From positions 20,517-84,516 of the forward strand of contig NZ_JACJSV010000011.1 of assembly GCF_014698335.1 (NCBI RefSeq): a DNA stretch of 64,000 nucleotides, in the 5' to 3' direction. Below, one piece after another: positions 27,236-34,948 of the stretch. The stretch comes from Microcystis viridis FACHB-1342 (GTDB lineage: Bacteria > Cyanobacteriota > Cyanobacteriia > Cyanobacteriales > Microcystaceae). The translations under genes were made by a program, and so were the position numbers. The notes under the pieces were generated by a model. The model was not told where the DNA came from. It saw only the letters and a program-made list of their open reading frames with translations, and did not search any database. Position 1 is the first letter of the stretch. Each line of letters starts with the position of its first letter.

Positions 27236-28486
27236 ATGATGCAGGCCCACGATGTACTAACCCTTACCGAGCCGCCATTGGATTTAGATTTGATTGACCT
27301 AGACGAAGACTTCGATGATGAGGATATCGAGTTAGAGCTAGAAGAAACCAGCGATAGCAACGATGGCAAAAAAACCCGCCGCCTTGCCAGCGCTCGTCGT
27401 CGCGACGCCGCTAGAAAAAAACCCTATACAGAAGATTCGATTCGGATTTATCTGCAAGAGATCGGCAGGATTCGGTTATTGAGAGCGGAGGAGGAGATCG
27501 AATTAGCGAGAAAAATCGCCGATCTCCTGAAATTAGAACGCATTCGCGAAGATTTTTGCCTCTATAGCGATGCTGAATGGGGAAAACAGGTTTTCCTGTT
27601 CGAGCGCATCGAAAAAATTATCGTTGAAAAATCGGAAAAAGAGCCGAAACTATCGGATATTAAGGCTTATTTAGGTAAGACGGAGCTAACGGCTCCCCTG
27701 CTGGAAGAATGGCTGGCCAAATCAAAGGAATACTTATCGGCCTTTAAGCGTCGTTTGTACCATGGTCGTCGCGCTAAGGAAAAAATGGTACAATCGAACC
27801 TGCGTTTAGTGGTTTCGATCGCCAAGAAATACATGAATCGCGGTCTTTCCTTCCAAGATTTAATTCAAGAAGGTTCCCTCGGTTTGATCCGTGCCGCCGA
27901 AAAATTCGACCACGAAAAGGGTTATAAATTCTCCACCTATGCCACTTGGTGGATTCGTCAAGCCATCACCCGGGCGATCGCCGATCAATCCCGCACCATT
28001 CGTCTTCCCGTCCACCTCTACGAAACCATCTCCCGGATCAAAAAAACCACCAAGATTCTTTCTCAGGAAATGCGTCGCAAACCCACCGAGGAAGAAATCG
28101 CCACCAAGATGGAGATGACCATCGAAAAACTGCGTTTTATTGCCAAATCTGCCCAATTACCGATTTCTCTAGAGACTCCTATCGGTAAAGAAGAAGATTC
28201 CCGTTTAGGAGACTTTATCGAAGCGGATGGGGAAACCCCAGAAGATGAAGTTTCTAAAAATTTATTACGCGAGGATTTAGAAAACGTCCTCGATACCCTT
28301 AGTCCTCGCGAACGCGATGTGCTGCGGCTGCGCTACGGTTTAGATGACGGCCGGATGAAAACACTCGAAGAAATCGGCCAGATTTTCAACGTCACTCGCG
28401 AGCGCATTCGTCAAATAGAAGCCAAGGCCCTGCGGAAACTGCGTCACCCTAACCGTAATAGTATCCTCAAAGAGTACATTCGTTAA
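27236..28486 (+). CDS. rpoD: principal RNA polymerase sigma factor (RpoD/SigA)
   Basis: A 416-residue group 1 sigma factor. After an acidic N-terminus (region 1.1, rich in D and E) come region 1.2 ([16 protein letters not shown]), regions 2.1-2.4 ([20 protein letters not shown], then [19 protein letters not shown]), region 3 ([15 protein letters not shown]), and region 4 ([18 protein letters not shown], then [20 protein letters not shown]). It directs core polymerase to housekeeping promoters. The length and the complete regions 1.1-4 favour SigA over the shorter group 2 factors. The start is ATG-ATG at 27236, with AGGAG upstream at about 27210. It ends at a strong terminator. Confidence 0.93.
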   Translation: MMQAHDVLTLTEPPLDLDLIDLDEDFDDEDIELELEETSDSNDGKKTRRLASARRRDAARKKPYTEDSIRIYLQEIGRIRLLRAEEEIELARKIADLLKLERIREDFCLYSDAEWGKQVFLFERIEKIIVEKSEKEPKLSDIKAYLGKTELTAPLLEEWLAKSKEYLSAFKRRLYHGRRAKEKMVQSNLRLVVSIAKKYMNRGLSFQDLIQEGSLGLIRAAEKFDHEKGYKFSTYATWWIRQAITRAIADQSRTIRLPVHLYETISRIKKTTKILSQEMRRKPTEEEIATKMEMTIEKLRFIAKSAQLPISLETPIGKEEDSRLGDFIEADGETPEDEVSKNLLREDLENVLDTLSPRERDVLRLRYGLDDGRMKTLEEIGQIFNVTRERIRQIEAKALRKLRHPNRNSILKEYIR

Positions 28487-28508
28487 TTTCCCGTCCTTAA
28501 AAAACTAG

Positions 28509-28537
28509 AAACTGAGTCTCATTGAGGCTCAGTTTTA
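28509..28537 (+). terminator. rho-independent terminator after rpoD
   Basis: AAACTGAGTCT pairs with AGGCTCAGTTT (11 bp with one G-T pair) around a 5-nt loop. The 3' arm ends in a short T run. Confidence 0.85.
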
Positions 28538-28560
28538 TTGTAATCTGCACCTACCTCGAC

Positions 28561-28620
28561 GGCTGCATCTCAATTTGGTCGAAATATCCATATTATATTT
28601 TGGGCGCACGCGATGCGCCA
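28561..28620. repeat. copy of the GCTGCATCTCAATTTGG dispersed repeat
   Basis: It matches 22521-22577 in the same orientation and 1807-1858 in reverse complement, again ending in GGGCGCACGCGATGCGCC. It sits directly after the rpoD terminator. Confidence 0.75.
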
Positions 28621-28745
28621 CTAGCACGGATAGGTGAACTTGATTACTGCCGATTAATTCCCCCTCAACTCGATAGAAAGTCCCGTATTCGTTAGTAAGA
28701 TATTCGATAGCGGGATTGACGAGGGTAAAACCAGCAGGATAACTG
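28621..28745 (-). pseudogene. DUF6883 gene fragment
   Basis: The minus strand encodes AGFTLVNPAIEYLTNEYG, then GTFYRVEGELIGSNQV and HLSVL. It is close to the DUF6883 fragment at 15480-15616 (shared EYGTFYRVEGELI). It lacks start, stop and both ends, so it is a relic. It lies between the rpoD terminator and the HEPN-type gene. Confidence 0.5.
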
Positions 28746-28780
28746 CTATACTATATTTATAGTTTACTGAGAGAATAGAA

Positions 28781-30886
28781 ATGGATCACAATTGCGATGC
28801 TTGCGATTCTAAAATCGAAGATATTCCAGAGTTTATTCGTCAAAACCTCATTGTCGTAACATATAATATATGGACAGACAGCTGTAAGGCAATTAAAGAA
28901 TTAAAAGACAATGATTACAACAAACACCTGATTTTAATTATAACAGATTTAGAAGAAGAAATTTTAGAAAATCGAGAAAAATTTTCAAAAAATCAATTTG
29001 CCAGAAATTATTTTACTACACAGATTAAACAATATTTAGAAGACCCAAAAAAATCTGCTGGGGAGCCATCGGCTAAGAGTTTATGGGCAAAACCAATATC
29101 TACTCAGTTGAAATTTATTTTAGAAGCTTTAAATTCAGCATCAGATTCTAAAAAATTTGAATTAAAAGACATATTATATTTTGTTGAAATAATACAAAGA
29201 GAGATAATTTCAGTAGAAAGTCTTGAAGGTTTACTTAATTTACTTATTACAGAAATCCTCAAAGAAGAAATGAATCGAGAGGAATTAAAATTTATCGTTA
29301 ACACTATTATAATAATGTTTATTGAGCGAGGATACCATGTTAAAACTCTAGAAAATTTATTACCTAAACAATTATCTTTGTTTCAAGATCATTGGAACCT
29401 TATAAGTAAAAGTAAATATCGATTGTATTTATACCGTGCACTCATATATGAATCACCCAAATATAACGAGGAAGTTTATTCTGAAGACGAAGACTATAAA
29501 ATTGCCCTCAAGCAATATTATGACTCTTTGGGGCTTAAAGATAGGATTTTTCTGATGAAAAAAATTTATGTCGAACCACCTAAAAAGTATAAGGTTATTT
29601 TTAAAATTTCTAATTTTGCTCTAGCCAATTCTCAATCATTAAATATAGGTAACGTTTATTTTTATATTCCGCGAATTCATGGAAAAATAACAAAAAGTAT
29701 TTTTCGAGACGACACATACATAGATGAAAGTTCTGATCTTGTTCAGTTTGAAAAAAGAATACAGGAATTTGAAGTGATGTCCGAGAGTATTTATTATGTT
29801 GCTGTTGACATCGAAGGAAATGATTTTTATTCAATGAAGGATCAAGCGATAAGAACAGTAGAGAGGGCTGTGTCTGTCTTTTTCCGAAAGGATACTCTCA
29901 TGAAAAAGACAAATAACAACGAAATACAAATAATGTTAAATAATTACATTATCTGTGACGATCTAGGTGAGGGTGCTTTTTTTGAGCATTCTTATATATC
30001 GAATGAAGAATTTGATATTCCTAATAATATTTATACTGACAGAATTGGTCCTTGGCTTTCTTCTAAAAACTCACTTAATAAAAGCGTTGAAACATGGTTA
30101 ACTGCCATTGAACTATATCGTAAATCTGTTGAGTCAGTACAAAGTTCCGACGCGCTTCTATATTCTTGGTATTCCCTTGAGCATTTTATCAATAAATCGG
30201 AAAAAATTACTGTGAGGCTTCCGAAGGAAAAGGAATTTGATAAATCTGTTTTTGGAGAATGGTACAATGCGGACAATATTTCAGTCCTACAATTATTGCT
30301 CGCTATTGTTACCATTAAATCCAAGTTTTTTGATCTCCTAATTACTTTTGCGGATAATTTAGCGAGAAAAGGCTTTCCATGGGATAGATACTCAGTATCT
30401 GATGAAATTTTAAATATATTTTTTATTAGTAAAAAAGATAACGGTTCTATTGGGATAAACGCAAGTAATTTTCTTGAAAACTTTCAATTAATTTTTGATG
30501 ATTTTGAGCAGAAAAATAGTCAATTCGATAAATATATAAGTGAGATTCGTGGTCATTTTATTGATCACACAACTTGCTTGAATAAAATAAAACAAGCAAT
30601 AATCGATGTCAAAAATGATGTGTATAATATCTATCGCATTAGAAATATGCTAGTTCATAGTAGTAACACAAAAAGTAAGCTTTTAGAAGATTATTCAAAA
30701 AGAAATAAGGAATACAGCTTAAGACTTATTTTAGAAATCAGAAAACATTTATTTGCAACCGAGAGTGATACTGAAATACAGCCGATAAATACTTATTTTA
30801 CAAGGATGATAATTGATGCTAACGTGGCATTTGAAGCAGTAGTCAATAATGATATGGATAAATTCAGAAAATGGATAATACAATAA
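28781..30886 (+). CDS. large HEPN-domain protein (Apea-like), candidate defence factor
   Basis: A 701-residue, AT-rich gene whose protein is rich in K, I, N and E and unlike its neighbours in codon use. The N-terminal 450 residues have no domain I can name. From residue about 455 the pattern matches an Apea-like HEPN module: LLYSWYSLEHFIN (459-471) and, near the C-terminus, RIRNMLVHS, where R621-N622-xxx-H626 is the Rx4H ribonuclease signature. HEPN proteins of this sort are often RNases in abortive-infection or toxin systems. There are no membrane segments. It has no partner gene; a truncated DUF4351 gene follows, suggesting insertion by transfer. Function is inferred, not shown. Confidence 0.72.
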   Translation: MDHNCDACDSKIEDIPEFIRQNLIVVTYNIWTDSCKAIKELKDNDYNKHLILIITDLEEEILENREKFSKNQFARNYFTTQIKQYLEDPKKSAGEPSAKSLWAKPISTQLKFILEALNSASDSKKFELKDILYFVEIIQREIISVESLEGLLNLLITEILKEEMNREELKFIVNTIIIMFIERGYHVKTLENLLPKQLSLFQDHWNLISKSKYRLYLYRALIYESPKYNEEVYSEDEDYKIALKQYYDSLGLKDRIFLMKKIYVEPPKKYKVIFKISNFALANSQSLNIGNVYFYIPRIHGKITKSIFRDDTYIDESSDLVQFEKRIQEFEVMSESIYYVAVDIEGNDFYSMKDQAIRTVERAVSVFFRKDTLMKKTNNNEIQIMLNNYIICDDLGEGAFFEHSYISNEEFDIPNNIYTDRIGPWLSSKNSLNKSVETWLTAIELYRKSVESVQSSDALLYSWYSLEHFINKSEKITVRLPKEKEFDKSVFGEWYNADNISVLQLLLAIVTIKSKFFDLLITFADNLARKGFPWDRYSVSDEILNIFFISKKDNGSIGINASNFLENFQLIFDDFEQKNSQFDKYISEIRGHFIDHTTCLNKIKQAIIDVKNDVYNIYRIRNMLVHSSNTKSKLLEDYSKRNKEYSLRLILEIRKHLFATESDTEIQPINTYFTRMIIDANVAFEAVVNNDMDKFRKWIIQ

Positions 30887-30887
30887 G

Positions 30888-31279
30888 AAATTCTACGACA
30901 AGTAGCCGCAAAAATTGATAATATCGGGGGTAGAACTGAAAAAAGCAATTTAGCCGCCGCTACAGCAATTCTGGCGGGGTTAGTATTAAGTAAGGAAATC
31001 ATCGGAAGCTTATTAAGGGAAGAAATTATGCGCGAATCAGTTATTTATCAGGATATCCGGGAAAGTGGAAAAGCACAAGGAAGAGAGGAAGGAAGACGAG
31101 AAGAAGCGGTTTCTTTAATTCTACGGCTACTTAACCGTCGTTTAGGTGAAATATCCTCGACTTTAAGCCAACAAATCCGAGAACTATCTCTAGAACAATT
31201 AGAAACTTTAGGAGAAGCGCTGCTCGATTTTACTAGCTTGACAGATCTGACCGCTTGGTTATCGGAGATAGAAACTTAA
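30888..31279 (+). pseudogene. 5'-truncated Rpn/DUF4351 gene
   Basis: Translation from 30888 gives EILRQVAAKIDNIGGRTEKS, LAAATAILAGLVLSKEIIG, LLREEIMRESVIYQDI and the DUF4351 ending (SLILRLLNRRLGEI, then LSLEQLETLGEALLDF). The frame is open back to two bases after the HEPN gene's stop but has no start, and the nuclease-like N-terminal half is missing. An internal ATG at 31028 could still yield an 83-residue DUF4351 peptide. The break point sits right at the end of the HEPN gene. Confidence 0.65.
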
Positions 31280-31351
31280 ATCCCCAGAAGATGTCTGCTC
31301 GTCCTGCGTTAAATTTTTAAATACCGGCTTTTTTCCCGTATTGATTTAACT

Positions 31352-32824
31352 ATGGCTACCAGCGATATTCCCCATTCTACTCACTCATCCCCAAAACCCC
31401 TGCCAAAACTGGGGCTTTTCACCATGTTTCGTTTAGGACTCTTTCAGATGGGACTAGGTATTATGTCCCTGCTGACTTTGGGGGTTCTCAATCGGATTAT
31501 GATCGATGAGTTAAAAGTTTTACCCTTTCTCGCCGCAGCTGCGATCGCTATGCACCAGTTTGTTAGTCCGGCGCGCATCTGGTTTGGGCAAAGATCCGAC
31601 GGTAAAACTATTTTCGGTCATCATCGCAGCGGTTATGTCTGGATTGGGGCGGCAGTTTTTACCGCTTTAGCTTTTATTGCTTTGCAGGTAGTCTGGCAAT
31701 TGGGACTTAGTATTCAAACTTCGGGATGGAATACCATTTCCTACGCTTGGATTGCCCTCTTAGCCCTAATTTTCGCCCTCTACGGACTAGCTTTAAGTGC
31801 CAGTTCCACCCCTTTTGCTGCCCTCTTGGTGGATGTGTCCGATGAAGATAATCGATCGCAATTAGTTGCTATAGTTTGGTCAATGCTGATGGTGGGAATC
31901 GTCGTCGGGGCGATCGTTAGTTCTCGTTTGCTGGATACTCCCAATATCTGCGGTACAAATATTTTGACCTATGATCCGACTCAATCAGCCCCTATAGCCA
32001 ATATTCCGCAACTACAGGCGAATATTAACCCCGTGTTTGCGATTATGCCCGCTATCGTTTTCGGTCTCTGTATTTTAGCGACTTTTGGCGTAGAAAAAAA
32101 ATATTCTCGTTTTAGTAGTCGGTCCACTCTTGTGCAAAGAGAGGATCAAATTACCTTTAAAGATGCCCTACAAGTTCTCACCGCTAGTCGGCAAACCGGT
32201 TTATTTTTCACCTTTCTGCTGATGATGACTTTGAGTTTATTTATGCAGGATGCAATTATGGAACCCTTTGGCGGCGAGGTTTTTGGGATGTGTATCGCCC
32301 AAACCACCCAATTAAACGCTTTTTGGGGAACCGGAACCCTTTTTGGTATTGCTGCCACGGGATTTATGCTAATTCCCCGCATCGGTAAACAAAAAACCAC
32401 TAAATATGGCTGTATTTTTGCAACAATTTGTTTTATTCTCTTGATTTTTGCCGGCTTTTCTGCTAATCAAAGTTTATTAAAATCAAGCTTGCTCTTTTTC
32501 GGTTTAGCTTCGGGAATGATTACCGCTGGGGCTACCAGTTTAATGTTAGATTTAACCGCCGCCGAAACTGCGGGAACTTTTATCGGCGCTTGGGGATTAT
32601 CACAAGCGATCGCCAGGGGATTGGCCACGGTTTTAGGCGGTACGATTTTAAATATCGGTAAAGTTATCTTTTCTAGTCCGGTTTTAGCCTATAGCTTAGT
32701 TTTCCTCGTGCAAGCATTGGGAATGATCCTGGCAGTTTGGTTATTAAGTCGCGTCGATGTCAAGGAATTTAAGGAAAATGCCCGAGCAGCGATCGCAACA
32801 GTAATGAAAGGAGAGATCGACTAG
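31352..32824 (+). CDS. BCD/PucC-family MFS transporter
   Basis: A 490-residue membrane protein with about 12 hydrophobic segments. It belongs to the PucC/LhaA/BCD branch of the major facilitator superfamily: FTMFRLGLFQMGLGIMSLLT, GYVWIGAAVF, GLALSASSTPFAALLVDVSD and GAWGLSQAIARGLATVLGG. In purple bacteria these proteins help assemble light-harvesting complexes; in cyanobacteria they are thought to handle chlorophyll or related pigment complexes in the thylakoid membrane. The substrate here is inferred from the family. It is a single gene, and a pentapeptide protein follows 114 bp later. Confidence 0.88.
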   Translation: MATSDIPHSTHSSPKPLPKLGLFTMFRLGLFQMGLGIMSLLTLGVLNRIMIDELKVLPFLAAAAIAMHQFVSPARIWFGQRSDGKTIFGHHRSGYVWIGAAVFTALAFIALQVVWQLGLSIQTSGWNTISYAWIALLALIFALYGLALSASSTPFAALLVDVSDEDNRSQLVAIVWSMLMVGIVVGAIVSSRLLDTPNICGTNILTYDPTQSAPIANIPQLQANINPVFAIMPAIVFGLCILATFGVEKKYSRFSSRSTLVQREDQITFKDALQVLTASRQTGLFFTFLLMMTLSLFMQDAIMEPFGGEVFGMCIAQTTQLNAFWGTGTLFGIAATGFMLIPRIGKQKTTKYGCIFATICFILLIFAGFSANQSLLKSSLLFFGLASGMITAGATSLMLDLTAAETAGTFIGAWGLSQAIARGLATVLGGTILNIGKVIFSSPVLAYSLVFLVQALGMILAVWLLSRVDVKEFKENARAAIATVMKGEID

Positions 32825-32938
32825 CAAAAGCAAGTAAAAGTGAGATAACAGGAGAATTAGCCCGATCGGGGGAAGTTGGTTAGCAGCTTTTTTCCTATCC
32901 TAAAAGTAGAGAAGAAAACGAAAGAGGAGGCTAAAACG

Positions 32939-33376
32939 ATGAAAAGGACTTTAATGATTGCCCTAGGTTCCCTAGCTTCCTTACTGCTGATTAACCCCGT
33001 CGGTGCGGAAAATCCCCGACAGGTGCAACAATTATTGAATACGGGGGAATGTCCGGGGTGTGATCTCCGGGGTGCCGATTTAAGAGGGGCGCATCTAATC
33101 GGTGCAGATTTGAGAAAAGCGAATTTACAGGGAGCTAATCTCGAGGAAGCTAACTTAGAGGGCGCAGATTTGACCGATGCTAACCTAGAAGGCGCAAATT
33201 TAACCGCAGTTCTTCTGACTAATGCCAGTTTAAATCAAGCTAATCTCAATGGAGTTAATTTCACCAGTGCCATGATCTATGATGCTGATGTGACGGGTGC
33301 GTCAATGGGGGGAATTAACTTGACAAATGCTCAGATTTATGGTACCGGCATCGCTGTGGGTGGTGAAAATCCTTAG
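32939..33376 (+). CDS. secreted pentapeptide-repeat protein
   Basis: A 145-residue protein when started at the ATG at 32939. GAGGAGG at 32924-32930 lies 8 bp ahead and the resulting N-terminus is a signal peptide (LMIALGSLASLLLINPVGAE), so this start is better than the open frame from 32876. A CPGCDLRGADL motif precedes about 15 A(D/N)LxxA pentapeptides forming a right-handed quadrilateral beta-helix. Likely periplasmic or lumenal. Function unknown for the family in cyanobacteria. A terminator follows. Confidence 0.88.
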   Translation: MKRTLMIALGSLASLLLINPVGAENPRQVQQLLNTGECPGCDLRGADLRGAHLIGADLRKANLQGANLEEANLEGADLTDANLEGANLTAVLLTNASLNQANLNGVNFTSAMIYDADVTGASMGGINLTNAQIYGTGIAVGGENP

Positions 33377-33410
33377 ATGTTCTTGTCCTCAAAATATAGT
33401 TAATTTTGTA

Positions 33411-33439
33411 ACAGATGCGAGTGTCGCGTCTGTTTTTTT
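33411..33439 (+). terminator. rho-independent terminator
   Basis: ACAGATGCGA, loop GTG, TCGCGTCTGT, then TTTTTT. The stem is 10 bp with one G-T pair. Confidence 0.87.
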
Positions 33440-33450
33440 ATACACTCTTA

Positions 33451-33510
33451 AGTAGGTAGGTGTTAAAAATTGTCAGATACCCCCCTTATCAAGGGGGGGC
33501 AGGGGGGATC
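33451..33510. repeat. AAGTAGGTAGGTG / CCCCCCTTATCAAGGGGGG element, left of the kinase gene
   Basis: TAAGTAGGTAGGTGTTAAAA followed by TCAGATAC and a C-rich/G-rich palindrome with GCAGGGGGGATC. It recurs at 34700-34798 on the other side of the kinase gene in the same orientation; partial copies lie at 13196-13280 and (inverted) 48575-48613. Confidence 0.8.
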
Positions 33511-33583
33511 GAACCCAAAATCTATCTTTAATTTAATTATAACCACTTACTTACTAAATAGTTTGAGTTATAAAATAACCGGC

Positions 33584-34690
33584 ATGACTCAACCCACACC
33601 GCGCTCTAGTGTCTTAATTGTCGATGATTTGCCCAATAATGTGCGGCTATTGTCGATTATGCTCACCGAGAAGGGATATCAGGTACGCAAAGCGATTAAT
33701 GGACAGATGGCCCTGAATACAGTGCGATCGCTAATTCCCGATCTGATCCTCCTCGATATTAATATGCCCGATCTCAATGGTTATCAAGTTTGTGAACAGT
33801 TAAAAGCTGATGAAAAAACCAGAGAAATTCCCGTGATTTTTATCAGCGCTCTTGATGATGTTTTAGATAAAGTCAAAGCTTTTCAAGTGGGAGGTGTCGA
33901 TTATATTTCTAAACCTTTTCAAGGGGAAGAAGTCATGGCCCGCATTGAAAATCAATTAACTATTTGCCGTCAAAAAAAACAACTACAAAACGAAATTAAA
34001 GAACGTCAAAAAACTGAGGAAACTTTAGAAATTTATCTTCATGCTGTCTCTCACGATCTCCGCAATCCCGTGATCGGGATGTCAATGATCTTAAATAATT
34101 TAATTAAAAATTCTCAGGGAGAAACTAAAGAAGTATCCCGGAAGATTTTACAACAGATGGCCAACAGTTGCGATCGACAATTAACTTTAATTGATTCTCT
34201 TGTCGAAACCCGACAAAATGATCTTTGGGGAGTTTTCCTAGAACTAAATCCTTTATCTCTCTACGAAATTGGTCAACAGATCGGTCAGGAATGGGAGTTA
34301 AGATTAAAGGAAAATCAAGCAACTTTAATTAATAACTTTTCCCCCGATTTACCCTTAGTTAATGCCGACGCTCACCATCTCTGGCGAGTTTTTGAGAATT
34401 TATTAGCCAATGCCCTTAAACACAATCCCCAAGGAATAATTATCACTTTCTCGGCTAGACTAGAGGGCAATTATCTCCGGTGTACTATTGCCGATAATGG
34501 GGTGGGAATTAGCGAAACCCAGAGAAAACAATTATTTGATCGCTATCAACGAGGCAATAATAATAATCAGATTAGTTTAGGACTAGGTTTATATCTATGT
34601 CGTCAAATTATCCATGCTCACGGAGGCGAAATTGGCATTATGAATAATGATGAAAAAGGTTCACAATTTTGGTTTACTTTGCCCTACTAA
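33584..34690 (+). CDS. response-regulator/histidine kinase hybrid (REC-HisKA-HATPase)
   Basis: A 368-residue protein when started at MTQPTPRSS (33584). The frame is open from 33470, but those codons lie in a repeat element and are unlikely to be translated. The REC domain comes first (SVLIVDDLPNNVRLL; phospho-acceptor D58 in LILLDINMPDLNG; K in YISKPFQGEE), then a short coiled coil, the HisKA box AVSHDLRNPVIG with H157, and the ATPase domain (N box NLLANALKHNP, G1 DNGVGI, G2 GLGLGLYLCRQI). It lacks membrane segments, so it is a cytosolic relay that receives phosphate at the N-terminal REC and controls the kinase. Its partners are not adjacent. Confidence 0.9.
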   Translation: MTQPTPRSSVLIVDDLPNNVRLLSIMLTEKGYQVRKAINGQMALNTVRSLIPDLILLDINMPDLNGYQVCEQLKADEKTREIPVIFISALDDVLDKVKAFQVGGVDYISKPFQGEEVMARIENQLTICRQKKQLQNEIKERQKTEETLEIYLHAVSHDLRNPVIGMSMILNNLIKNSQGETKEVSRKILQQMANSCDRQLTLIDSLVETRQNDLWGVFLELNPLSLYEIGQQIGQEWELRLKENQATLINNFSPDLPLVNADAHHLWRVFENLLANALKHNPQGIIITFSARLEGNYLRCTIADNGVGISETQRKQLFDRYQRGNNNNQISLGLGLYLCRQIIHAHGGEIGIMNNDEKGSQFWFTLPY

Positions 34691-34699
34691 GCTGTTGAC

Positions 34700-34798
34700 T
34701 AAGTAGGTAGATGTTAAAAACTTTCAGACACCCCCCTTATCAAGGGGGGATCCCCCCGCCTATCGGCACCCCCCTTATCAAGGGGGGCAGGGGGGATC
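34700..34798. repeat. double CCCCCCTTATCAAGGGGGG element, right of the kinase gene
   Basis: TAAGTAGGTAGATGTTAAAA, then two palindromes CCCCCCTTATCAAGGGGGG at about 34731-34749 and 34768-34786, the second followed by GCAGGGGGGATC. It has the same orientation as the copy at 33451-33510. Confidence 0.8.
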
Positions 34799-34948
34799 TA
34801 TCTTCAATTTAATTATAACCAGCTACTTATCTACATTACTCGTTAAGACTGTCTATGAGCAGGAAGAGCTAGTTTAAACATTTGTTTTTTTCTGTGACTG
34901 CGGAAAGAAAGGGCTAAGATCTATCTAGATCAACTATCTTCACTTGCC

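Noticed and set aside
27860..28188. Several frames over the sigma factor gene
   Set aside because: Shadows of a fully conserved rpoD reading frame.
34731..34786. Pair of terminators after the kinase gene
   Set aside because: CCCCCC/GGGGGG palindromes lack T runs and occur in the same form in unrelated spacers, so I call them repeats.
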